From positions 1-9,491 of the forward strand of contig JAJZRK010000129.1 of the NCBI GenBank assembly GCA_021802745.1: a DNA stretch of 9,491 nucleotides, written 5' to 3'. Source of the stretch: a bacterium (GTDB lineage Bacteria > Gemmatimonadota > Gemmatimonadetes > Gemmatimonadales > Gemmatimonadaceae). The translations under genes and the position numbers were made by a program. This document shows positions 1 to 6,432 of the stretch, piece by piece. Position 1 is the first letter of the stretch. The number at the start of each line of letters is the position of its first letter. The notes beneath the pieces are model-generated. The model was given only the letters and a program-made list of their open reading frames with translations. It did no database searches and was not told where the DNA came from.

Positions 1-61
1 TCAGCTTCCCTTCCTGCGAGAGGTTGGCGGCGTCGGCGAAGAGGGCGAAGGAGCAATACAT
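1..61 (-). CDS. Start of a leftward gene, unknown function (partial)
   Basis: The reverse strand from the ATG at 61 reads 20 codons to the window edge and begins MYCSFALFADAANLSQEGK, with no stop. The phrase ALFADAANxSQEGKL, usually followed by NxLGxFD, resembles the N-terminus of small uncharacterised bacterial proteins of the DUF6941 type. That resemblance is from memory and the family name is uncertain. Codons end mostly in G or C (17 of 20), as expected for a real gene here. A TAACTTCC element lies 12 bases before the ATG and there is no Shine-Dalgarno sequence. The gene is divergent from the SCO gene, with 85 bases between the two start codons. Most of the gene is outside the window, so function cannot be judged. 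Confidence 0.6.
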   Translation of the reverse strand, partial: MYCSFALFADAANLSQEGKL

Positions 62-73
62 GGGTGGAAGTTA
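62..73 (-). promoter_or_regulatory. Putative leaderless promoter -7 element of the left-edge gene
   Basis: On the reverse strand the sequence is TAACTTCCACCC followed directly by ATG. The first T is 12 bases before the A of the start codon. The shape TAnnTTCC matches the element before lgt (TATCTTCC) and resembles the Bacteroidota -7 box TAnnTTTG. At that spacing transcription would begin at or next to the ATG. No TTG-like -33 element is visible upstream. Confidence 0.45.
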
Positions 74-133
74 CGTCACGCACCGGGAGCGGGCGAGCCA
101 GCGCGTCGCGCCGCCGCCGGGCGCGGCGCCGAT

Positions 134-146
134 TAGTTTTCCCCCG
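134..146 (+). promoter_or_regulatory. Putative leaderless promoter -7 element of the SCO gene
   Basis: TAGTTTTCCCCCG lies directly before the ATG at 147, with its first T 13 bases before the A. The surrounding GATTAGTTTTC (131-141) recurs exactly before the EamA gene (1568-1578) at the same distance from the start. It is the only AT-rich patch in an otherwise GC-saturated intergenic stretch. No Shine-Dalgarno sequence is present. The 60 bases between this element and the opposing one at 62-73 contain only GC-rich sequence with a short GCGCG-T-CGCGC palindrome (101-111), which may be compositional. Confidence 0.5.
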
Positions 147-752
147 ATGCCCCTCCTGCGTTCCCGCCTTCTTGCCGTCGCCGTGCTGGCGGCGGCCTGT
201 TCGGATCCCACGCCGCGGCATGGCGTGGCGATCGAACCCGCCCTGCCGCGTCCGTCGTTCACGCTCACCGACACGAAGGGGGCGCCGTACGACTTTGCGA
301 AGGAGACGCGCGGCCGGCTCACCTTCCTGTTCTTCGGCTACACGAACTGCCCGGACGTCTGCCCGGTGCACGTGGCCAACGTGGCGGCGGTGCTGCACAC
401 GCTCCCGTTCGAGGACCAGCAGAAGGCGCGGTTCGTCTTCGTCACCGCCGATCCGGCGCGTGATTCGCTGCCCGTGCTGCGCCGCTGGCTTGACCAGTTC
501 GACGCGTCCTTTGTGGGGCTGCGCGGCGAGGAGATGGATGTCGCGCGCATCATGAGCGCGATGGGACTGCCACCCGCGATGCGCGGGGCGCCGGGTCCGA
601 ACGGGCAGTACGAGGTGGGGCATCCCGCCACCGTGCTCGTCTTCACCGCCGATGACTCGGCGCACGTGCTGTATCCGTTCGGCACCCGCCAGCTCGACTG
701 GGCGGAGGACATCCCGCGCCTGCTGAAGGTGCGGCCGCGGGGAGGAGACTGA
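147..752 (+). CDS. SCO1/SenC family copper chaperone lipoprotein
   Basis: Predicted 201-residue membrane-anchored thioredoxin-fold protein that delivers copper to, or reduces, the CuA site of cytochrome c oxidase on the outer face of the membrane. Residues 1-18 form a lipoprotein signal with lipobox LAAAC and lipidated Cys18. The SCO copper motif CPDVC gives Cys68 and Cys72, and the third ligand is His159 in VGHPATVLVF, where many homologues have HS. VTADPARD (about 99-106) matches the conserved SCO strand after the motif. The ATG at 147 was chosen because it puts the signal at the N-terminus; an in-frame ATG at 24 would bury the lipobox near residue 59. The ctaG-like gene follows after two bases, supporting a joint role in oxidase assembly. 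Lipidation would require Lgt, which is also encoded in the window. The family call is secure; copper transfer as opposed to a thiol-redox role is inferred. Confidence 0.93.
   Translation: MPLLRSRLLAVAVLAAACSDPTPRHGVAIEPALPRPSFTLTDTKGAPYDFAKETRGRLTFLFFGYTNCPDVCPVHVANVAAVLHTLPFEDQQKARFVFVTADPARDSLPVLRRWLDQFDASFVGLRGEEMDVARIMSAMGLPPAMRGAPGPNGQYEVGHPATVLVFTADDSAHVLYPFGTRQLDWAEDIPRLLKVRPRGGD
741..747 (+). promoter_or_regulatory. Shine-Dalgarno sequence of the ctaG-like gene
   Basis: GGAGGAG lies inside the last codons of the SCO gene and ends seven bases before the ATG at 755. It is the strongest ribosome binding site in the window. It fixes the ctaG-like start and contrasts with the starts that carry a TAnnTT(T)C element and no Shine-Dalgarno sequence. 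Confidence 0.8.
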
Positions 753-754
753 GG

Positions 755-1573
755 ATGCAATGGTGGTGTTCGGCATCGGGCAAGCCGTGGACGTGGGCGC
801 CGCAGTACTATCCCGGCGTCTGGCTGATGGTGGCCGCGCTCGCGGTGGCGTTCCACACGCTGTCGCGCCGGGGGCGCGCGATGGGCGAATCGCGCGCCGC
901 CTACTGGGGCGGGTGGACGGCGGTCGGGCTCGTGTGGCAAGTGCTCGACTGGCCGCTCGGCCCGCTGGCGGCCGGCTACCTGGCGAGCGCTCACGCCGTG
1001 CAGTTCGTGACGCTGGCGCTGGTGGCGCCGCCGCTGCTGTTGGTTGCCACGCGCCGGCCGCTGGCCGCGGCGATTCCGGCAACGGGGACGGCTCGCACCG
1101 CAATGAACTTCGGCACGCAGCCGATCATCGCCGGCGTGCTCTTCAACCTGGTGGCCATCGGGACGCATGTGCCGGCGGTCGTGGACGGGCTGATGCCGTC
1201 GCAGTTCGGCTCCTTCGTCATAGACACACTCTGGCTCGTGGGCGGCCTCGTGCTCTGGTGGCCCATTGTCGTGGCGGCGCCGGTGCGCCACTGGTTCAGC
1301 GTGCCGGTGCGCATGCTCTACCTGTTCCTGGCGACGCTCGTGCACACCGGCATCGCGATGGTGATGCTCGTGCGCGAGTTCCCGATGTACGGCATCTACG
1401 AGCTGGCGCCGCCGTGGCCGGTCTGGTCGCCGCTCGAGGACCAGCACCTCGCCGGCGGGGTGATGGAACTGGCGGGCGCGGCGCTCATCTTCGGCATCAT
1501 CACGGTGATGTTCTTCCGCTGGAGCGGCGGCGTGGCCGGCGACGTGCCGCCCTCGGCGCCCCATCGGGATTAG
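755..1573 (+). CDS. ctaG: CtaG (caa3-type) cytochrome c oxidase assembly factor
   Basis: A 272-residue polytopic membrane protein of the caa3_CtaG family (COG3336 type), needed in Bacillus for active caa3 oxidase and thought to assist copper-site formation. It is unrelated to the Cox11-type CtaG of proteobacteria. About seven hydrophobic segments are visible (roughly 18-36, 50-66, 80-98, 122-139, 153-175, 187-206 and 231-254). Family signatures are AHAVQFVTLALVAPPLLLVA (79-98, with His80), His138 in the fourth segment, LVHTGIAMVML (195-205, with His197), and PLEDQHLAGGVMEL (226-239), the hallmark DQ-x-AG motif. The His residues and the DQ motif are plausible copper or haem contacts, but this is inference. 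The start is fixed by the Shine-Dalgarno sequence and the two-base gap after the SCO gene. Its stop codon overlaps the promoter-like element of the next gene. No oxidase subunit genes are present here. Confidence 0.88.
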   Translation: MQWWCSASGKPWTWAPQYYPGVWLMVAALAVAFHTLSRRGRAMGESRAAYWGGWTAVGLVWQVLDWPLGPLAAGYLASAHAVQFVTLALVAPPLLLVATRRPLAAAIPATGTARTAMNFGTQPIIAGVLFNLVAIGTHVPAVVDGLMPSQFGSFVIDTLWLVGGLVLWWPIVVAAPVRHWFSVPVRMLYLFLATLVHTGIAMVMLVREFPMYGIYELAPPWPVWSPLEDQHLAGGVMELAGAALIFGIITVMFFRWSGGVAGDVPPSAPHRD

Positions 1574-1583
1574 TTTTCACCGG
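1571..1583 (+). promoter_or_regulatory. Putative leaderless promoter -7 element of the EamA operon
   Basis: TAGTTTTCACCGG lies directly before the ATG at 1584, with its first T 13 bases before the A. The TAG is also the stop codon of the ctaG-like gene. The 19 bases 1568-1586 match 131-149 at 17 positions, including GATTAGTTTTC exactly. No Shine-Dalgarno sequence precedes the ATG. This would let the downstream five-gene run be transcribed independently of the SCO/CtaG pair. Confidence 0.5.
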
Positions 1584-2486
1584 ATGAGCGCAACCGACGC
1601 ACCCGCAGCCCAGCCCCACCACCGGCTCTGGGTCACCGACCTGCTGCTGCTCCTGATGGCGGCCATCTGGGGCGTGAACTTCTCGGTGGTCAAGTACGGG
1701 CTGCGGTTCATGGAGCCGCTCGCGTTCAACGCGGTGCGCGTGGTCCTCGCCGGCGTCGTGCTGCTGGCCATAGCGCGCGCCCAGGGACTGCAGCTGCCGC
1801 CGCGCCGCCAACTGTGGAGCCTGCTCGCGCTCGGCGTGCTCGGGCACGGCGTCTACCAGGCGTTGTTCGTCGAAGGGATGGCCCGCACGCGCGCGGGGAA
1901 CGCGTCGCTCGTGATGGCGGGAACGCCGGTGCTCATTGCGATCCTCGGCCGGCTGCGCGGCGTCGAGCGCCTGCACCTGCGCGGCTACGTGGGGATCGCG
2001 CTGTCCATTGCCGGCATTGGCGCGGTGTTGAGCGGCACGGCGGTGGAACGTCCGGGCGATGCCTCGCTCACCGGCGACCTGCTGATCCTTGCGTCGTCGG
2101 CCAGCTGGGCGGTCTACACGGTGCTCCTCAAGCCGTTCACGCACCACGTGGACGGTGTGCAGGTCTCGGCGCTCACGCTCATTGGCGGCGCGCTGCCGCT
2201 GTGCGTGCTGTCGCTGCCGTCCATTGCGCGCACCGACTGGATGGCGCTGCCGGCAGGGGCCTGGGGCTCCATCCTCTATGGCGCGATCTTCGCGCTGGTC
2301 ATTGCGTACCTGATCTGGTATCGCGGCATCCGGCTGCTCGGGCCGACGCGCACGTCCATGTTCAGCAATCTCCAGCCCATCATCGCCGTGCTGTTCGCGT
2401 GGATGGCGCTCGGCGAAACACCGACGGTCGCGCAGGGCCTCGGCGCCGCCGCGGTGCTCACCGGCCTCCTGCTCACGCGCTCATGA
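1584..2486 (+). CDS. EamA/DMT-superfamily transporter
   Basis: A 300-residue inner-membrane permease with the typical ten-helix, two-repeat architecture of the drug/metabolite transporter superfamily (EamA, RhaT/YdcZ-like). The first EamA repeat spans about 18-150 and begins with the family signature AAIWGVNFSVVKYGL. The second spans about 164-298 and closes with ALGETPTVAQGLGAAAVLTG, the usual last-helix motif. Substrates of such proteins range from amino acids to nucleotide precursors and cannot be read from sequence. Length is normal for the family. The gene has a promoter-like element and no Shine-Dalgarno sequence at its start, and its stop overlaps the start of the HAD gene (ATGA). The family call is firm; the substrate is unknown. 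Confidence 0.92.
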   Translation: MSATDAPAAQPHHRLWVTDLLLLLMAAIWGVNFSVVKYGLRFMEPLAFNAVRVVLAGVVLLAIARAQGLQLPPRRQLWSLLALGVLGHGVYQALFVEGMARTRAGNASLVMAGTPVLIAILGRLRGVERLHLRGYVGIALSIAGIGAVLSGTAVERPGDASLTGDLLILASSASWAVYTVLLKPFTHHVDGVQVSALTLIGGALPLCVLSLPSIARTDWMALPAGAWGSILYGAIFALVIAYLIWYRGIRLLGPTRTSMFSNLQPIIAVLFAWMALGETPTVAQGLGAAAVLTGLLLTRS

Positions 2487-3178
2487 CGCGCCTCGTGCTC
2501 TTCGACATCGACGGCACGCTGCTCGCGAGCGGCGGCGTCGGGCGGCGCGCCATGGAAGGGGCGCTCATGGTGCATTTCGGCACCATCGGCCCCACGCACT
2601 ACCGCTACGACGGCAAGACGGACAAGCAGATCGCGCGCGAGTCCATGCGCATGGCCGGCTTCAGCGACGCCGACATCGACACGCGCATGCAGGCGCTGCT
2701 CGACGACTACCTCGCGCGGCTTGGGCATGTGGTGGCGTCGGGCGATCACGGCGTCCGCGTGCATCTCGGCATCGCCGAGCTGCTCGACGCGCTCGAGGCG
2801 CGAGCGGACGTGGTGCTCGGCCTGCTGACGGGAAACATCGCCGCCGGCGCCGCGCTGAAGCTGCGCGCCGCCGGGCTCGCCGTCGAGCGATTCCGGGTGG
2901 GGGCCTTCGGCTCGGACCACGAGCACCGCCCGGCGCTGCCGGCCATTGCGAAGCGGAGGGCCGAGGAACTGCTCGGGTGCGGCGTGCAGGGGGAGCAGTT
3001 GGTCATCATTGGCGACACGCCGGCTGACGTGGAGTGCGGGCGCGGCATCGGGGCGCGCGCCGTGGCGGTGGCTACCGGGCACTTCACGACCGCCGATCTT
3101 GCCGCCCACGAACCGCATGCGGTCTTCGAGGACTTCACCGACCTCGACGCCTCGCTCCGGGCGATTTGCGATGCGTGA
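2483..3178 (+). CDS. HAD-superfamily hydrolase, phosphoglycolate phosphatase-like
   Basis: A 231-residue cytoplasmic phosphatase of the haloacid dehalogenase superfamily, expected to dephosphorylate a small phosphorylated metabolite through an aspartyl-phosphate intermediate. All four motifs are visible: motif I FDIDGTLL with nucleophile Asp8 and acid/base Asp10, motif II LLTGN with Thr116, motif III Lys probably Lys157 in IAKRRAEELLG, and motif IV IGDTPADVE with Asp178 and Asp182. Residues of about 17-90 form the helical cap inserted after motif I (subclass I). The start ATG overlaps the EamA stop by four bases, which suits translational coupling, and the end overlaps the CYTH gene by eight bases. 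The substrate is unknown; a pyrophosphatase or sugar-phosphate role is equally possible. Confidence 0.9.
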   Translation: MTRLVLFDIDGTLLASGGVGRRAMEGALMVHFGTIGPTHYRYDGKTDKQIARESMRMAGFSDADIDTRMQALLDDYLARLGHVVASGDHGVRVHLGIAELLDALEARADVVLGLLTGNIAAGAALKLRAAGLAVERFRVGAFGSDHEHRPALPAIAKRRAEELLGCGVQGEQLVIIGDTPADVECGRGIGARAVAVATGHFTTADLAAHEPHAVFEDFTDLDASLRAICDA

Positions 3179-3764
3179 GGTCGAACTCAAGGGCGTCGTC
3201 GCCGATCCGGCGGCGCTGCGCGAGCGGCTGCTCGCGGCCGGGGCGCGCGAGGTCTACCGCGGCGCGCTGTCCGACAGCCGCTACGACCTGCCGTCGCGCG
3301 ACCTGCTGGCCAGGGACCACGTGCTGCGCCTGCGCGTGTACGACGACGCCTCCGGGCACCGCGCCGTCCTCGACTGGAAGGGGCCCACCAGCTACGACAG
3401 CGGGTACAAGGTGCGCGAGGAGATCTCCACGCCGTGTGGCGACGGCGCGGCCATGGCTGACGTTCTTGCGCGGATGGGTTACGTGGTGATTCGCGAGATT
3501 GACCGCGACATCGAGCAGTATGACGTGTTGGGGGCGGTGTGTCGCGTGGAGCGCTACCCGCGCATGGACGTTCTGCTCGAGGTGGAGGGGACGCCCGAAG
3601 CGATCGAGGCGGCCATCGCCGCCGCCGGCATGGCGCGCGAGAACTTCACGAGCGAACGGCTCCCGGACTTCATCATCCGCTACGAGGCGCGCACCGGCGA
3701 GCGGGCGGCCATCTGTCGGCGCGAGCTCGCTGGGGACTATCGCTACAGCACCTTCGACGCCTGA
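3171..3764 (+). CDS. CYTH-domain protein (class IV adenylate cyclase / triphosphatase-like)
   Basis: A 197-residue protein of the CYTH superfamily, whose eight-stranded tunnel binds triphosphate substrates through acidic metal ligands and basic residues. Visible hallmarks are the N-terminal ExExK motif (Glu3, Glu5, Lys7), the RLR pair Arg53/Arg55, Lys70 in LDWKGP, Glu83/Glu84 in VREEIS, Arg112 in EIDRDIEQY, and the late ExE pair Glu137/Glu139. All catalytic positions therefore look intact. Members act as class IV (CyaB) adenylate cyclases, thiamine triphosphatases or inorganic triphosphatases, and sequence alone does not decide. A tail of about 27 residues (from Tyr171) follows the core and ends YRYSTFDA. 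The start lies eight bases inside the HAD gene and was chosen because ExExK is normally within the first ten residues. The neighbouring HAD phosphatase suggests phosphate-metabolite chemistry, but the link is speculative. Confidence 0.88.
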   Translation: MREVELKGVVADPAALRERLLAAGAREVYRGALSDSRYDLPSRDLLARDHVLRLRVYDDASGHRAVLDWKGPTSYDSGYKVREEISTPCGDGAAMADVLARMGYVVIREIDRDIEQYDVLGAVCRVERYPRMDVLLEVEGTPEAIEAAIAAAGMARENFTSERLPDFIIRYEARTGERAAICRRELAGDYRYSTFDA

Positions 3765-3768
3765 CGCC

Positions 3769-4200
3769 GTGACCGACCACGACGCCGAGTACGTGCTTCC
3801 TGAACTCACCCGGCCGCTGCGCGCGCTCGGCGCCGCGCGGTGGCTGCGCGATGCCGACCACGCGCGCTTCTTCACGCCGCTGCTCGCGGCCCGGCGCAGC
3901 GCTGCGCGGGTGCGCACGGCCGAGGGGCAGGCGGCCGCATTCCAGGCGGAGCGCCTGCGCCGTGCGCTCACGGAGGCGGTGGACCAGATGGCGGCGTCGC
4001 GGCACCCGCGCTCGGCGCCTGAGCGTCGCGCCCTTGCCGCGCGCCTCAGCGACGCCGGCGCCCCCGTCTGGGCGGCACTCGATGCACTGGATGCGCGCGG
4101 CACGGCGCTGTTGCGCGCCGGGGCGGACGAGCGCCCCGCTACGTGGGAGGCGTGGGTGGCCGTGCTGCGGCAGCTCTTTCTCGCGGCCGACGCGTGGTGG
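3769..4200 (+). other. Unrecognised helical N-terminal region, possibly a separate gene
   Basis: This part of the long frame encodes about 144 residues predicted to be mainly amphipathic helix: LPELTRPLRALGAARWLRD near the start, a charged helix AAAFQAERLRRALTEAVDQM (about 62-81), a linker SRHPRSAPE, then helices ending LRQLFLAADAWW. It has no signal peptide and no motif known to me. Its codon pattern is that of an expressed gene. It lies four bases after the CYTH gene, as an operon member would. If it is an independent cytoplasmic protein, its stop codon is missing and it reads into the peptidase signal. The GC-repeat stretch 4246-4266 is the obvious place for a lost frame. Confidence 0.4.
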
Positions 4201-6432
4201 ATGGCGATTGTCGCACTGCGCGACGGCGCGCGCCCGCGTGGTTCCGGCGGCGGTGGCGCGCGCGCCCTGGTGTTCGCCCTTTGCCTGGCATTGGCTCCTG
4301 CACTAGCCGGGGCGCAGCAGCATCTCACGTACCGCGTCACCGGCGCAACGCCAGCGGCGCTGCAGTCGCGCGGGTTCGACGTCGTAGGCGTGGACGGCGA
4401 GGCGGTCCTCGTGGTGGCGGCGCCCAGCGAACTCGCGCGGCTCCACGCGACGGGCGTGCGCACGCAACTCCTCACCGCCCCCGGCACGGACCAGCGTCGC
4501 CTGATGCAGCTGATGGCTGTCGCCACGGCGACGGTGGTGTATCGGTCGTACGACGATCCGCGGCGCGGCATTCGCGCGTGGGTGGACTCGCTCGCGGCGT
4601 CCAATGCGCGCATCAGCGTGGACACGGTGGGACGGTCGTACGAAGGACGACCAATCCTTGCGGTGAAAGTTGGCCCGCGCGGCGACTCGCCGGCGCGGGC
4701 CAATGTGCTCTTCGTCGCCACGCATCATGCCCGCGAGTGGGCGGCCACCGACATGGCGCTGCGGCTCATCCGGCAGTTGGCAACGGCCACCGACGCGCGC
4801 ACCGACTCGCTGCTGAGCGCGCGCGACATCTGGATCGTGCCGGTCGTGAACCCCGACGGTTACGAGTACACCTTCACCACCGACCGGCTCTGGCGAAAGA
4901 ACCGCCGGCCGATGCCGGGCGGCGCCATCGGGGTGGACCTCAATCGCAATCACAGCACCAACTGGGGGCTCGACAACTCCGGGTCGTCGCCGGATGCGAC
5001 GTCGGAGATCTACCGCGGGCCCTTTGCCGCGTCGGAGCCGGAAGTGAGCGCGTTGCAGAACTGGCATGCTCTGCACCCGCCTGTCATCTCAGTCACGTAC
5101 CACACCTACGCGGGACTGCTGCTCTTTCCCCCCGGGGCGCAATATGGACTGCTCGCCGCCGATCTCGATGCCTACCGGGTGCTCGGCGGCACCAACGTGC
5201 ATCCGGCGGCGCTCGACCACCTGCCGGGCTCCGCGCGCACGTTCTACTCACCGGGCACCGCCTGGATGCTGTATCCGACGAACGGCGAGTATACCGACTG
5301 GGCAAGCGCGACCTTCGGGACCATCAGCATCAATCCCGAGTTGACCAGCGGCTACGGCGCAACCGGCTACTACGGCTTTGAGTTTCCGGACGACGACACG
5401 CAGCTGCAGCAGTTGTTCACCGACAATCTCCCCTTCGCCCTCGACGCCATCGAGATGGCGGGGAATCCGGCGGCCTATCGCAGCCCGACCACCGGACTGC
5501 GCGCCGAGCGCTGGGTGCTGGAGAGCGGCACGCCGCCGGTGCGCGTGCGCGGGCCGGCGGCTGCGATGGCGAGCGCCGCGCTCTCCGTGGCCGGGCAGTC
5601 GGTGAGTGTGGCCATAGACTCGGCCTCCGGCGGCAAGTACGCGCGGCGGCTCGTGACAACCGGCGGCACGGCGGCCCGCCCAGCGACGATTACCGTGGCG
5701 GCGGGGAGTGGTCGCGTGACGTGGTCGCTGCTGGCGGCCGCGGGCGCCGAAGCGAGCGACACCACATGGAGCTTCTCGGGATTCACATCCGATACGGCGC
5801 AGCGTTTCCTCGGACGGGCGTCGTACCGCGGCACGGGGAACACGGAGATGCGTTCGTCGGCGTTCGCGGTGCCGGCCACGGTGGATACGGTAAGCCTCAC
5901 GTTCTGGACACGCTACAGCGGCGACGGGTACAAGGAGAGTCCGTATGCGCTGGTCCGCCTCTCGGCGGACAGCGGTCGCACGTGGGAGACGATTGCGCGG
6001 CTCGCCGGCGGCGCCGTGCAGTGGTATCCGGAGGATGTGCGGGTGGGCGGACTGCACGGCAAGCGGGTGATGCTCTCGTTCGTGACCGCGAACATGCCGA
6101 TCTGGATTGACGAAGTGGCGGTGTTCGCGAACGGGGCCCTGTCGTCGCCGGCGGGCGGCGGGACGGCGAGTGTGCGCCTGGTGCCCTCCGCGAATCCCGT
6201 GCGCGGCAACGCGGTGACCTTTGTCTGGCCCTTTGCGGGGCAGGGCGGGCGCGTAACCGTGTACGACCTCACCGGGCGACTGGTCTGGACGCGCGACGTG
6301 AGCGGCGGTGCCGACGACGTGACGTGGGAACTCGGCGGCGATCGCGTGCCCAACGGCGCGTACCTCGTGCTTGCCGAAAGCGGGGGCCGGCGTGCACGCT
6401 TGAGGCTCTTCGTCGCGCGGGAGTCGCCGTGA
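3769..6432 (+). CDS. M14 zinc carboxypeptidase, secreted, with unknown N-terminal extension
   Basis: An 887-codon frame opening with GTG four bases after the CYTH stop. Residues 1-144 are helical, Arg/Ala-rich and unrecognised. Residues 166-182 (ALVFALCLALAPALAGA, then QQ) form a signal peptide or membrane segment. About 258-560 is the M14 metallocarboxypeptidase domain: zinc ligands His320 and Glu323 in HHAREW, His445 in TYHTYAG; substrate residues Asn392/Arg393 in DLNRNH; Tyr502; catalytic Glu524 in INPELT. All are present, so it should be active, trimming C-terminal residues from peptides outside the cytoplasm. About 570-800 looks like a beta-sandwich region (SxAFAVPATVDTVSLTFWTRYSGDG), and about 803-885 is FlgD/sorting-like (NPVRG, VTVYDLTGRLVW, PNGAYLVL). 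An internal ATG at 4201 (residue 145) would give a normal 743-residue exported peptidase with a long n-region, leaving 3769-4200 as separate coding. Third codon positions are strongly G/C throughout both parts, so both are coding in this frame. The peptidase call is firm; the true start is not. Confidence 0.85.
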   Translation: MTDHDAEYVLPELTRPLRALGAARWLRDADHARFFTPLLAARRSAARVRTAEGQAAAFQAERLRRALTEAVDQMAASRHPRSAPERRALAARLSDAGAPVWAALDALDARGTALLRAGADERPATWEAWVAVLRQLFLAADAWWMAIVALRDGARPRGSGGGGARALVFALCLALAPALAGAQQHLTYRVTGATPAALQSRGFDVVGVDGEAVLVVAAPSELARLHATGVRTQLLTAPGTDQRRLMQLMAVATATVVYRSYDDPRRGIRAWVDSLAASNARISVDTVGRSYEGRPILAVKVGPRGDSPARANVLFVATHHAREWAATDMALRLIRQLATATDARTDSLLSARDIWIVPVVNPDGYEYTFTTDRLWRKNRRPMPGGAIGVDLNRNHSTNWGLDNSGSSPDATSEIYRGPFAASEPEVSALQNWHALHPPVISVTYHTYAGLLLFPPGAQYGLLAADLDAYRVLGGTNVHPAALDHLPGSARTFYSPGTAWMLYPTNGEYTDWASATFGTISINPELTSGYGATGYYGFEFPDDDTQLQQLFTDNLPFALDAIEMAGNPAAYRSPTTGLRAERWVLESGTPPVRVRGPAAAMASAALSVAGQSVSVAIDSASGGKYARRLVTTGGTAARPATITVAAGSGRVTWSLLAAAGAEASDTTWSFSGFTSDTAQRFLGRASYRGTGNTEMRSSAFAVPATVDTVSLTFWTRYSGDGYKESPYALVRLSADSGRTWETIARLAGGAVQWYPEDVRVGGLHGKRVMLSFVTANMPIWIDEVAVFANGALSSPAGGGTASVRLVPSANPVRGNAVTFVWPFAGQGGRVTVYDLTGRLVWTRDVSGGADDVTWELGGDRVPNGAYLVLAESGGRRARLRLFVARESP

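Noticed and set aside
101..120. Short GC palindromes in the divergent intergenic region as operators.
   Set aside because: Five-base GCGCG arms arise readily in DNA of this composition; there is no independent support.
24..146. Extending the SCO gene to the upstream in-frame ATG at 24.
   Set aside because: It would overlap the left-edge gene start, bury the lipobox inside the protein, and add an Arg/Pro-rich stretch unlike any SCO N-terminus.
338..1564. Long reverse-strand open frame opposite the SCO and ctaG-like genes (408 codons).
   Set aside because: His/Arg/Ala-rich translation with no domain; it is the antisense shadow of two recognised genes in GC-rich DNA.
1814..2482. Extending the HAD gene upstream of 2483.
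   Set aside because: The DxDGT motif belongs within the first 15 residues, and the upstream frame lies inside the EamA gene.
3135..4721. Reverse-strand open frame of 528 codons.
   Set aside because: It spans opposite the CYTH gene and the peptidase N-terminal part; low-complexity Ser/Arg/Ala sequence with no motif, typical of GC-rich antisense frames.
4143..5381. Forward open frame of 412 codons inside the peptidase gene.
   Set aside because: The overlapping frame encodes the full set of M14 catalytic motifs; this one is Arg/His-rich shadow.
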